NCBI RefSeq assembly: GCF_003946725.1
Contig: NZ_RHOY01000011.1
Location: 29,528 to 93,527, forward strand
DNA: 64,000 nucleotides
Source: Agrilactobacillus yilanensis
GTDB lineage: Bacteria; Bacillota; Bacilli; Lactobacillales; Lactobacillaceae
Direction: 5' to 3'
The position numbers were made by a program, and so were the translations under genes. Below, piece after piece: positions 16,982-24,823 of the stretch; position 1 is the first letter of the stretch; every line of letters starts with the position of its first letter. Below the pieces are notes generated by a model that saw only the letters and a list, made by a program, of their open reading frames with translations, was not told the DNA's origin and searched no databases.

Positions 16982-17879
16982 ATTTATAATTACTCATGTC
17001 TGATTCTTTGACGGTGCTGCGGCCGTCTGCTGCGGCGTTTTGGATGGCATGGATGATGTCTAGATCGGACCAGGCGCTGGTGTCAACGCCTTGATCTTTA
17101 AGCTGGCTTCTAGCTTTTGTGATCTGAGCGGCAGTGACAGCTTTGCCGTTGACAGTGGTGTCTTGATCTTGAGTGTATTCTCCGCCGCTGGCAGCTTTAG
17201 ACTGCTCTTCTGCAGGTGCATCAGAACTTGAAGTAGCCGCATTGTTGCTGCTGGAAGAAGATGAGTCCGTTGTTGGCACATCAGTGGTTGTTTGACCACT
17301 TTCAGCTGCCGCCGCACTATTATCCGCCTTTAAAGACAGCGCTTCTAAGCGAATGTCTACATAAGCATCTTGGCCGATTTTATCTTGGGATAATAATTGC
17401 GATAAAATGGCATCTGCTTGAGCATAATTCTTATCCGCATTTTGCTGTTTGGCCGTATTGTAAAGCTTGTTGAGGGCCTTGCGGTTCTTGATAATCTTCT
17501 TCACAGACTGCTTGATCGTCTTTGCCTTATTATTCATCGCCGTCAAACCATTGGGCGTCGTTGTGACAACCTTCAATTGATCTAAAGCCTTATCAAAGTC
17601 TAAGTCATCAATATTAGTCTGTGCATCCGCCAAAGCCTGAGCTTGCTTGTAATAAGCCGCCGCCTTAGCATCATTTGTTTTAATCGTTGTGGCCATCTTG
17701 TAGTAAGCCTGGGCTTGTTCATAATTACTATCGCTGATGGCCGACTTCCCATTCGATAAAGCCGTATCGTACGTACCATCATTACTGCTGCTGGTGGACT
17801 TAGCACTGCTATTGTTGCTGCAGCCGGCTGCCAGTAAAAGCGTAGCACTCGCCACCAGAGCCAGAAGTGTTTTTTTCAT
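16980..17879 (-). CDS. Secreted lipoprotein with TPR-like helices
   Basis: The 299-residue protein has a type II signal peptide (lysines, hydrophobic core, lipobox LAAGC, so Cys20 would be lipidated). Then comes a Ser-rich spacer, a helical region (about 40-190) with repeated YxxALSNGKSAI / YEQAQAYYKMA / AYYKQAQALAD elements resembling tetratricopeptide units, a Ser/Thr-rich linker (about 200-235), and a short C-terminal domain. It would sit on the outer membrane face. GGAGG precedes the ATG. It is on the same strand as the nitrogenase-like operon but a terminator separates them. Function unknown. Confidence 0.75.
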   Translation of the reverse strand: MKKTLLALVASATLLLAAGCSNNSSAKSTSSSNDGTYDTALSNGKSAISDSNYEQAQAYYKMATTIKTNDAKAAAYYKQAQALADAQTNIDDLDFDKALDQLKVVTTTPNGLTAMNNKAKTIKQSVKKIIKNRKALNKLYNTAKQQNADKNYAQADAILSQLLSQDKIGQDAYVDIRLEALSLKADNSAAAAESGQTTTDVPTTDSSSSSSNNAATSSSDAPAEEQSKAASGGEYTQDQDTTVNGKAVTAAQITKARSQLKDQGVDTSAWSDLDIIHAIQNAAADGRSTVKESDMSNYK

Positions 17880-17943
17880 TATTGAACCTCCATAAAGTTG
17901 TGACTATAATGGCCTTCATTATAACATGGCACCCTAACCGAAA

Positions 17944-17978
17944 CAAAAATCCCACAACGATGTAAAACCGTTGTAACC
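17944..17978 (-). terminator. Terminator of the nitrogenase-like operon
   Basis: On the minus strand GGGTTACAACGG / TCGTTGTGGGATTTTT: an ACAACG/CGTTGT stem followed by a T run, 11 bases after the last stop codon. Confidence 0.65.
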
Positions 17979-17988
17979 CAATCTTAAT

Positions 17989-19131
17989 CTAAACCAAACT
18001 TTGTAAAAAAGGCGCAAAATCCGTGACCAAATTTGGCATCGTATCATGATAAATCCGCCCAGAAAACGCCTCATGGGGCAAGGGGACAAAACGCGCAGAC
18101 GCCGGACAGATCGGTTGGTACAAGGGATCGGCCACAATGGTGGTCGCTGTTTTAAGGCAATCACGAATATCATCTTCATCGTGGGCCGTCAATTCATTTT
18201 CAGTTAACAAACCCGACTGGGCATCCACCGGACAGATCACCCGACTGCCTTGTCCAGTGGCCTGCTGATAAGCCGTAGCTAAAGACATCGTTGTCACCGT
18301 CTCGCCAATGAAGTAAGTGTCTGCACCTTTTGTGCAGTTTAAAATAGATTGATTGACACCAGTTTGATCGGCAGTTTGAATGGCCGTTACCGCCTGGGCC
18401 ATTAATGCCGGCCCATAAGGCATCCCCACCACATAAGGCATCTTGAACCGCTGTTGCAATAACTTGGCCACCCCTAAACCGCCAGTGGTCACCACTAAAT
18501 TAACATGCGCCTGACTGGCTTTTTTTAAAGCATCTAAGTCGTTATACATCGCCCAATTACTGTGCACCGTAATCCCATGGGCAGCCAAACTTTCCGTTAA
18601 AGCAGACACCGTACCGTTCACCGAAAAATCCAACGGCGTCACCCCTAAAAGATTCACCGTTAAATTTGGTGTTTTGGGCAAAGCTTCCGTACAAAAACGC
18701 GTCGCAATCGCCGTTAACGCCTGATCAATTCCCGTCGTATAGGGATGCATCCCGTCCGTGTTAAAGCCAAACGTAGGGATATCTGTTGCTTGCGCCACCT
18801 CTAAAGCCAGCGCCGGAAAATCCGTCCCAATCACCATCGGAATAGGCGAACCCGTCAACGCAATAAATCTCGGCTTTAACCGCTGGGCCGCTTGAATGGT
18901 ATCCTCTAAAAACTTCTGATCATCGCCTAAGATCGCCTGGGTCTCCGTCAACCCAGACACAAAAATCAAACTATCTTGATCATACCAACGGGGTTCATCG
19001 TGGGTGGCATAAAGAGAACCGTAGCCCCCAGCATCATGCATCACCGTCATACCGCCCAATTCATATAACGCCGAACAGACACCGGAAATATCTGCCGTAT
19101 AACGTGAAATAATACTTGCTGTATGTTTCAT
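17989..19131 (-). CDS. Nitrogenase component 1-like protein, subunit 2 (NifK/NifD-type, reduced Cys set)
   Basis: A protein of about 380 residues of the nitrogenase component 1 superfamily, seen from DISGVCSALYELGG near the N-terminus, then HDEPRW, IFVSGLTET, LGDDQKFLEDT and ALTGSPIPMVIGTDF. The last resembles the NifD/K segment that normally holds a cluster cysteine before a G-x-D motif, but here it has Ser-Pro. Only Cys19 of the N-terminal region is kept, so it may bind a cluster at the subunit interface or none. The ATG overlaps the preceding stop as ATGA, which implies coupled translation. A TTG seven codons upstream is less likely. It would pair with the 452-residue subunit. Substrate unknown. 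Confidence 0.75.
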   Translation of the reverse strand: MKHTASIISRYTADISGVCSALYELGGMTVMHDAGGYGSLYATHDEPRWYDQDSLIFVSGLTETQAILGDDQKFLEDTIQAAQRLKPRFIALTGSPIPMVIGTDFPALALEVAQATDIPTFGFNTDGMHPYTTGIDQALTAIATRFCTEALPKTPNLTVNLLGVTPLDFSVNGTVSALTESLAAHGITVHSNWAMYNDLDALKKASQAHVNLVVTTGGLGVAKLLQQRFKMPYVVGMPYGPALMAQAVTAIQTADQTGVNQSILNCTKGADTYFIGETVTTMSLATAYQQATGQGSRVICPVDAQSGLLTENELTAHDEDDIRDCLKTATTIVADPLYQPICPASARFVPLPHEAFSGRIYHDTMPNLVTDFAPFLQSLV

Positions 19132-20486
19132 AATACGCAACTGCACCCCCAATTTAACGCCTTAACCGGAATGAGTGCCGCCGTATCTTTTGGCGTTTCA
19201 AACGCCGCAGTCATCAAATGAGCCAACCGGGTAATCGCGCTGAGCCCATACATCCCATCGCCCTCAATAATATTGACAAAATAATCAGAACCCGTGAAAT
19301 AAGCCGCCTTTTGCCCAATAGCTAACGTCTTTTCCGACCGCTTCCGAGAGGCCACACGCATCTGCACATCCTCAGTCGGATGAATCATCAAATCCGGCTT
19401 GAGCTGTTGCAGCTTGTCAAAGTCCGCTTGTTCCTCCACCTCAAACGCATCCGCATACACATCCGTCACATTAAAACCATGGGTTAACAGCATCCGCGTC
19501 AAACTCAACGGCCGCGGCCCCGCAGAATAATCAATCGCAATCGGCGTCTGCCCAATCACCGCCTGAGCCTGTTTTAAAGCCGACTCCGCCTGGGCCACCG
19601 CTTCTTTGTCCGGCGTATAAGGCACCTGCAACGTCGCACATAATTTAGCCAAACGCGCCTCAATCTCCCCATAATCAAAACTCAGCGGTAAATAAACATG
19701 AGTCTGCCCCAAATTCTTCGCCAACAACTCACCCGCCTTAATCGCAGAAGGCAGAATCGAAATATTCACCGAACTAGCCGCCATCTGCTTGTACGCCGCA
19801 TAATCTTGACACGTCCCAATCTCATGCACCGAAAAACCATGCCTCGTCAGCAGCTGATACAAATCACTATCATGCGGCAGCGGATAATCACTGCCAATAA
19901 TATTCACCGCCATCTGATCCTTAGGCAAAGGCGTTAACAAACTGTAAAGCTGTTGACGCATCATTTCCACGGGATTAGGGCCGCTTTTGCGCATGATCGG
20001 AAACATATAACAATCGGTAAAATCAATATCCGGGAACCGCTGCCGCAATTGACTGTAAATCAAGTCAATATCGCTGCCCAAGAACTGATGAATACAGCTG
20101 GTATACACTAAAACAGCAGGGGGCCGCTGTGGGAGTTCTTCAATAATATGACTGACGCCCTCAATCACCTGGGCCTCCATATCCCCCTCCAAAACATTTT
20201 CTTCGCCTACCGCAATCGTGGAAAAACGCTGCGCCAAATCCAACTCCGCCGCACTTAATACCACACCCCGTAAACAGCCTTCTGGACAGACAAAAATCAA
20301 GTGGGCTTGGGGTAACGTCAGGCCGATATGTACAATATTCCAACCCCCCCGAGCAGGTGGCGGGTATTCCAAGCCCTGATAAAAGGGCACCGGAAAATGC
20401 GCTTGGTTCAGTGGCAAATCAATGCCCACGTGCTGACCTTCAATATTTTTTAACGCAATAAAATTTTCCGGCGTTCGGTCTAACAT
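19128..20486 (-). CDS. Nitrogenase component 1-like protein, subunit 1 (NifD-type, three cluster-type Cys)
   Basis: The 452-residue protein shows VCPEGCLRGVVL (Cys67, Cys71) and YTSCIHQFLGSD (Cys131). The spacing is like the P-cluster or 4Fe-4S cysteines of NifD/BchN/CfbD-type subunits. Further N-x-I-G-S-D-Y and a C-terminal CSC end (Cys448, Cys450) are visible. I could not find a convincing equivalent of the FeMo-cofactor Cys/His pair. GAGGTG precedes the ATG and the gene starts nine bases after the NifH-like stop. With its partner subunit it probably forms the catalytic component that receives electrons from the NifH-like ATPase. The reaction is unknown. Confidence 0.78.
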   Translation of the reverse strand: MLDRTPENFIALKNIEGQHVGIDLPLNQAHFPVPFYQGLEYPPPARGGWNIVHIGLTLPQAHLIFVCPEGCLRGVVLSAAELDLAQRFSTIAVGEENVLEGDMEAQVIEGVSHIIEELPQRPPAVLVYTSCIHQFLGSDIDLIYSQLRQRFPDIDFTDCYMFPIMRKSGPNPVEMMRQQLYSLLTPLPKDQMAVNIIGSDYPLPHDSDLYQLLTRHGFSVHEIGTCQDYAAYKQMAASSVNISILPSAIKAGELLAKNLGQTHVYLPLSFDYGEIEARLAKLCATLQVPYTPDKEAVAQAESALKQAQAVIGQTPIAIDYSAGPRPLSLTRMLLTHGFNVTDVYADAFEVEEQADFDKLQQLKPDLMIHPTEDVQMRVASRKRSEKTLAIGQKAAYFTGSDYFVNIIEGDGMYGLSAITRLAHLMTAAFETPKDTAALIPVKALNWGCSCVL

Positions 20487-20495
20487 GATAACACC

Positions 20496-21245
20496 TCACA
20501 GCTGGTCACAATTTGATCGGCCAGTGTTCCGGTATTGTTGGGTTAAAGGCGCTTCAGGAAAAGCTTCCACCACCGTTTTGCCCAATTCTTCAGCACTTTG
20601 AATCAAATCACTGCGGTCGATACTGCCAATGATTTTACTCTCAATATCATCAGCCAACTGCTGGACTTTGGCAGTCTCATCTTTGACATTGCGCCGATTC
20701 AACACTAAGCCTGCAAACTTGGCATAATTGCGGTTTTGGAACTGCTGAACCGCCGTGGCAATATTTGCCGCCGCATAAATAGACATATTTTCACCGGAAG
20801 TAACCACGACAACATAATCCGCATAACCCGGCCGCATCGGCATGGTAAAGCCGCCGCAGACCACGTCTCCTAAGACATCGTATAACACCACATCGGGCTG
20901 ATATTTCTCATAAGCGCCTTTTTCGGCCAATTTCGTTAACGCCGCAATAATTCCTCGACCGGCACAACCTAAACCCGGTGTTGGTCCGCCGGCTTCCGCA
21001 CAGACAATATTTTTGTAACCAAGCCGCACCATTTCATCTAACGTAAATTGATCTTGCTTAGTCCGAACTAAATCCAAAATAGTCGTGAGCTTTTCATTCC
21101 CCCGTAGTAAAATCGTGGAATCTGCTTTAGGATCACATCCAATTTGCATCACCTGTAAACCCTTGTCCGCCATAGCGGCTGCCATATTTGAAACGGTGGT
21201 GGACTTCCCGATACCACCTTTACCATAAACTGCGATTTTAAGCAT
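20496..21245 (-). CDS. NifH-like ATP-dependent electron donor (4Fe-4S iron protein)
   Basis: A protein of about 249 residues, close to NifH/BchL/CfbC size or slightly shorter. It has the deviant P-loop GKGGIGKST (8-16), GCDPKADST (switch region, 36-44), GLGCAGRG with Cys94 and Arg97, and [12 protein letters not shown] with Cys130. Cys94 and Cys130 correspond to the two 4Fe-4S ligands of the NifH dimer. The ATG is preceded by AAGGAG and overlaps the HydE-like stop by eight bases; a longer open frame of 61 extra codons is only the shadow of that gene. It should transfer single electrons to the component 1-like pair at the cost of ATP. It will be oxygen-sensitive. Confidence 0.92.
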   Translation of the reverse strand: MLKIAVYGKGGIGKSTTVSNMAAAMADKGLQVMQIGCDPKADSTILLRGNEKLTTILDLVRTKQDQFTLDEMVRLGYKNIVCAEAGGPTPGLGCAGRGIIAALTKLAEKGAYEKYQPDVVLYDVLGDVVCGGFTMPMRPGYADYVVVVTSGENMSIYAAANIATAVQQFQNRNYAKFAGLVLNRRNVKDETAKVQQLADDIESKIIGSIDRSDLIQSAEELGKTVVEAFPEAPLTQQYRNTGRSNCDQL

Positions 21246-22299
21246 GATACTCCTTCTTTCTAGGTTGAAAATCGCCACGGCTACGCACAACTTGGTAGCC
21301 GATGGTTTGCATTTGTTCTGATAATTTTTGAATCCCCGTGGCCGCATCATCATTAATCCCGGCCTTGTTGTCATAAAGCAGATACTGCTTGCGAAAACGC
21401 AACGGTGAAAGATTGGGCATGACCACATTGCAGCCGGCCAAAACCCCCAACTGCCGGCCGTTGCCTTGAACCGTCCCTAAAGCCGTGGTGGCCGGCAATA
21501 AAACATCCGGCAGTAAAATCCGGCATAAACTCAAAATAAATAAAGTTAATTGTTCATTGCCCGCTGAATATGCTTTAAACGGTGTTTGACTATGGGGAAT
21601 AAACGGCCCAATCCCGATCATCTCCGGCTGAAATTCAGTGGTGAAGACCATATCGGTGGCTAAATCCGCAATCGTTTGAAACGGCGCCCCCACCATAAAG
21701 CCGCACCCCGTCTGATAACCAATGGCCTTTAGTTCTTTTAAACACTGCATCCGATGCTCAAACGGCTGGTAAGCGGGATGCCAGCGGCGATAAAGGGCAG
21801 GTGACGCTGTCTCATGTCGTAATAAAAACCGATCCGCCCCCGCATCAAAGAACCGCTGATAAGCCGCCTTTGTACTTTCACCGATGGACAACGTAATGGC
21901 ACAGTCCGGATAACGCTGGTGAATGGTAGCGATAATCTCTTCAAAGATCTCGGTGGTGTAGTAAGGATCCTCGCCGCCTTGCAGGACAAACGTGCGAAAA
22001 CCATTTTGATAGCCATCTTCGCAGCAAGCCAAAATTTCAGCCTTGCTTAAACGATAGCGTTTTACTTGATGATTGCTGTGCCGGATACCGCAGTACAGGC
22101 AGTCATTGCGGCAGTAGTTCGTATACTCCACAATCCCCCGGAAAAAGATCTTTTTGCCAAACTTAGCGATCGTCAATGCATGGGCCAATTGGGTGGCATA
22201 GGCCTGATCATCAGGCGTATAGTCGGTCAATACCGTCACCCATTGGGCATGGGTTAAATGATGGGTTTGGTATAATTGATCAATTAAATCATGAACCAT
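21238..22299 (-). CDS. HydE-like radical SAM enzyme
   Basis: The 353-residue protein has the radical SAM motif CRNDCLYC (Cys63, 67, 70; C-x3-C-x2-C) preceded by the EYTNY context of the HydE/BioB/PylB family. It then has LQGGED (SAM-binding), [37 protein letters not shown] and NVVMPNLSP. These match HydE, the maturase of [FeFe]-hydrogenase. No hydF, hydG or hydrogenase gene is in the window, and the gene is the first of an operon with NifH- and NifDK-like genes. A cofactor-building or substrate-modifying role for that system is more likely. GAGGG lies before the ATG. Confidence 0.85.
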   Translation of the reverse strand: MVHDLIDQLYQTHHLTHAQWVTVLTDYTPDDQAYATQLAHALTIAKFGKKIFFRGIVEYTNYCRNDCLYCGIRHSNHQVKRYRLSKAEILACCEDGYQNGFRTFVLQGGEDPYYTTEIFEEIIATIHQRYPDCAITLSIGESTKAAYQRFFDAGADRFLLRHETASPALYRRWHPAYQPFEHRMQCLKELKAIGYQTGCGFMVGAPFQTIADLATDMVFTTEFQPEMIGIGPFIPHSQTPFKAYSAGNEQLTLFILSLCRILLPDVLLPATTALGTVQGNGRQLGVLAGCNVVMPNLSPLRFRKQYLLYDNKAGINDDAATGIQKLSEQMQTIGYQVVRSRGDFQPRKKEYHA

Positions 22300-22332
22300 A
22301 ATTTGTCATCCCTCTATTAGAAAAACACAAAA

Positions 22333-22366
22333 AGGCTGGGACAAAACACAAGTTTTGTACCAGCCT
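22333..22366 (-). terminator. Terminator-type hairpin in the operon leader
   Basis: On the minus strand AGGCTGGTACAAAA and TTTTGTCCCAGCCT pair, followed by TTTTGTGTTTTT. It lies downstream of the mapped promoter candidate and about 35 bases before the hydE-like start codon, so it would have to be read through or disrupted for expression. It may act as an attenuator. Confidence 0.6.
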
Positions 22367-22394
22367 CATTTCGTCAAAAAAATAAGCCTTCAGA

Positions 22395-22421
22395 AATGAT
22401 TCTGCCAAATGGCGCATCATT
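22395..22421 (-). promoter_or_regulatory. First leader hairpin of the nitrogenase-like operon
   Basis: AATGATGCGCCA and TGGCAGAATCATT form a stem (AATGAT/ATCATT, inner GCCA/TGGC) in the roughly 160-nt leader, before the terminator hairpin. It matches no riboswitch class I know. Confidence 0.45.
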
Positions 22422-22458
22422 GTGTCTTTCATCTCAAAGATTTTTTGATGTCAGTACA

Positions 22459-22492
22459 AGTGAAATATATCACAACAACGCATGGGCTTCAA
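22459..22492 (-). promoter_or_regulatory. Promoter of the nitrogenase-like operon with CRP/FNR-type dyad
   Basis: On the minus strand TTGAAG (-35), 17 bases, TATATT (-10). Overlapping the -10 is TGTGATATATTTCACT, a one-mismatch fit to the CRP/FNR-family palindrome TGTGA-N6-TCACA (ArcR/Flp-type in Gram-positive bacteria). A site over the -10 normally represses. Confidence 0.5.
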
Positions 22493-22594
22493 TGTTTTTG
22501 CCTGAAAAAATGACAGCCACGCAAAGCCGGAAACACTCTGAAAAATAGCAGAAATGGTATGATAAAGATGATCATATATAAAGGGGAAGGGCAT

Positions 22595-23713
22595 ATGATA
22601 AAAACAAAAGGATCTCTCTTAAAATGGCTATTGGTACTCATTATGTTAGGGGGCACACTGGCACCAACGACGGCGCTGGCCGCCAGCACGCAAAACCCCA
22701 GTACGGCCGGGAATGTGGACCAACTCACAAGAACCCAGCGGCAGTACATTAACAAAAAACTCAAACGCCAGGCACATTTTACCGGCACCGCCTTATTTTA
22801 CCGCAACGGCCACGTCATCTATCAGCAAGGCTACGGCTACGCCAATTACAACCAAAAAATTAAAAATAGCGCCAAAACCATGTATCAATGGGCCTCGGTA
22901 CAAAAATCCGTCACCGCCGTCTTATTGATGTATCAAGTCCAACAAGGCAAAGTCAGCCTGGATGATAAATTAGCCCAATATTATCCTAATATCGCCGGGG
23001 GCAAACAAGTGACCTTGCGGCAAATGCTGGATATGCGTTCTGGACTGTGGCTGGCCAAGCCCCAAACGTTTTATAGCGCCAATGATAAAGACATCGTAAA
23101 TTATGCCGTCGAAAATACACAATTTGTGGCGGCTTCATTAAATAAGTGGAACTATCAAGCCGTTAACTTCTTATTATTAGCCGGCATTATTGAACAAGTC
23201 AGCGGCCGGACGTATGCCCAAGAAGCAAACCGGGTCATCTTTAAACCGTTGCATCTGAAAAACACCGGCTTTATGCCCAACCCGGATACCACGCACTGGG
23301 CCACTAGCTACCGCAATACCGGTGTTCATTACTACAGCTACAGCCGACCGGAGACCATCACCAAGCCCACGTACAATCGGGAATTAGGTACCGGCAATCT
23401 GTATTCTACAGCAGGGGACCTATTGCACATACAGCAGGCGGTCATTCATGGTAAAATTATATCAAAGACGGCACTGGCACAATTGCGGGATGCTACCGGC
23501 GGTCATTATCGCGGGGGGATTTATAATTATGCCGATCATGTGTATGCACGGGGCTGTATTTCGGGTTATGAAAATGTCTTTTGTTTAGACAAAACCGGAA
23601 ACACCGGCGTCGTTTTAATGGGGAATCGTTATTTCTATGGTAAGAAAAAACCTGAATCCCATACTTCTAAGGCGTTAGCCCATGATCTGTTTAAGTATTT
23701 ACAAAAACAATAA
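22595..23713 (+). CDS. Secreted serine hydrolase, class C beta-lactamase/PBP-like
   Basis: A protein of about 373 residues with a signal peptide (cleavage probably after ALAA near residue 30). A beta-lactamase-like fold follows: nucleophile motif SVQK (Ser101, Lys104) in YQWASVQKSVTA, then LRQMLDMRSGL, then YQAVNFLLLAGIIEQVSG where the usual Y-x-N becomes Y-Q-A. The KTG-like third motif is not clear. Such proteins are often D-alanyl esterases, carboxypeptidase-like or of unknown function. The start is an ATG with AAGGGG upstream; a longer frame lacks a site. The neighbour is a dehydrogenase 38 bases downstream, possibly cotranscribed. Confidence 0.82.
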   Translation: MIKTKGSLLKWLLVLIMLGGTLAPTTALAASTQNPSTAGNVDQLTRTQRQYINKKLKRQAHFTGTALFYRNGHVIYQQGYGYANYNQKIKNSAKTMYQWASVQKSVTAVLLMYQVQQGKVSLDDKLAQYYPNIAGGKQVTLRQMLDMRSGLWLAKPQTFYSANDKDIVNYAVENTQFVAASLNKWNYQAVNFLLLAGIIEQVSGRTYAQEANRVIFKPLHLKNTGFMPNPDTTHWATSYRNTGVHYYSYSRPETITKPTYNRELGTGNLYSTAGDLLHIQQAVIHGKIISKTALAQLRDATGGHYRGGIYNYADHVYARGCISGYENVFCLDKTGNTGVVLMGNRYFYGKKKPESHTSKALAHDLFKYLQKQ

Positions 23714-23751
23714 CGCCCCTGTCCGTCCAAAAATCAAGGAGGCAATTATTT

Positions 23752-24621
23752 ATGGTAAAAAAAATCGGTTTCATCGGTACCGGCGTGATGGGGACCGGGA
23801 TGATCAAAAACTTAATCGCCCACGACTTCCCAGTCACCGTCTATAACCGGACAAAAGCCCATGCCAAAGCAGTGCTAGATGCAGGCGCAACTTGGCTAAA
23901 CACCCCTGCAGAAGTCGCCCAAGCTACAGACGTGGTCATCACCATCCTAGGCTTTCCAGAAGACGTTCAACAAGTGTACTTCGGCCAAGATGGGATCTTT
24001 GAAGGCGTCCACAGTAATCAAGTCTTAATTGACATGACCACCACACGGCCTAGCATCGCCCAACGGATCTATGCCCAAGCCCAAGCCAATCAAATTGATG
24101 CGTTAGATGCGCCAGTTTCAGGCGGGGATATTGGTGCTCAAAACGCCACTTTGACCATTATGGTGGGCGGCGATCAAGCCGTGTTTGAGGGCCAGCAAGA
24201 TATTTTTAACGCCATGGGCAAACAAGTGAAATACTTCGGTCCAGCCGGCAGCGGCCAGCATACGAAAATGGCCAATCAAATTATGATTGCCGGCACAATG
24301 ACGGGTTTAACAGAAATGCTAGTGTATGCTAAAAAAGCCGGTTTAGATTTGGCGGCGGTCTTAGATACAGTGGGTAATGGCGCTGCAGCCAACTGGTCAT
24401 TAAGTAACTACGGCCCAAGAATTTTGAAAAATGATTATACCCCTGGCTTTTTTGCCAAACATTTCTTAAAAGACCTCCGCATTGCCTTAGACAGTGCCCG
24501 AGAAATGAAAATTGAATTACCAGCGACCCTTGAAGCAAATCGGCTTTATCAGATTTTAGTGGAAGACAAAGGACTGGGGAATGACGGCACACAAGCGCTG
24601 ATTAAATTGTGGTGGCAATAA
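23752..24621 (+). CDS. NAD(P)-dependent beta-hydroxyacid dehydrogenase
   Basis: The 289-residue protein is of the 3-hydroxyisobutyrate / tartronate semialdehyde reductase (HIBADH, GarR-like) family. It has the Rossmann motif GFIGTGVMGTGM, the substrate-binding DAPVSGGDIGAQ, and the catalytic lysine in GSGQHTKMANQ. The C-terminal all-helical dimerisation domain is complete and length is normal. AGGAGG precedes the ATG, and a terminator follows. It could reduce succinic, glyoxylic or malonic-type semialdehydes; the substrate is not predictable. It is just outside the nitrogenase-like operon and transcribed away from it. Confidence 0.88.
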   Translation: MVKKIGFIGTGVMGTGMIKNLIAHDFPVTVYNRTKAHAKAVLDAGATWLNTPAEVAQATDVVITILGFPEDVQQVYFGQDGIFEGVHSNQVLIDMTTTRPSIAQRIYAQAQANQIDALDAPVSGGDIGAQNATLTIMVGGDQAVFEGQQDIFNAMGKQVKYFGPAGSGQHTKMANQIMIAGTMTGLTEMLVYAKKAGLDLAAVLDTVGNGAAANWSLSNYGPRILKNDYTPGFFAKHFLKDLRIALDSAREMKIELPATLEANRLYQILVEDKGLGNDGTQALIKLWWQ

Positions 24622-24640
24622 GCGGTAGGTGATGCAGTTA

Positions 24641-24673
24641 AACGAACTCAGTCGGGCTGACTGGGTTCTTTTT
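24641..24673 (+). terminator. Terminator of the dehydrogenase gene
   Basis: AACGAACTCAGTC and GACTGGGTTCTTTTT form a stem with a T run. Confidence 0.75.
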
Positions 24674-24823
24674 AAAATGATAATTTTTCTTAAAGCTTTT
24701 TAAAAGATACTTAAATCACAAGTGCGGAGTCTTATATCTAATCTTAGATATGTTAAAATGATCCTGTATCTATATATTGGAAGAACGAAACGTTATATTA
24801 TCTATTAAGGGTGGGGTAGAAAA

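Noticed and set aside
21246..21428. N-terminal 61-residue extension of the NifH-like protein
   Set aside because: It lies wholly inside the hydE-like gene, while AAGGAG precedes the internal ATG that begins the family's normal N-terminus [11 protein letters not shown].
17989..22299. A true nitrogen-fixing nitrogenase
   Set aside because: No nifB, nifE, nifN or metal-cofactor genes, no recognisable FeMo-cofactor Cys/His pair, and one subunit lacks several cluster cysteines. The operon is nitrogenase-like only.
22505..22545. Cyclic di-GMP (GEMM) riboswitch suggested by ACGCAAAGCC before the serine hydrolase gene
   Set aside because: Only this short core fits. The GCAAACC half, the tetraloop-receptor part and a following expression platform are missing.
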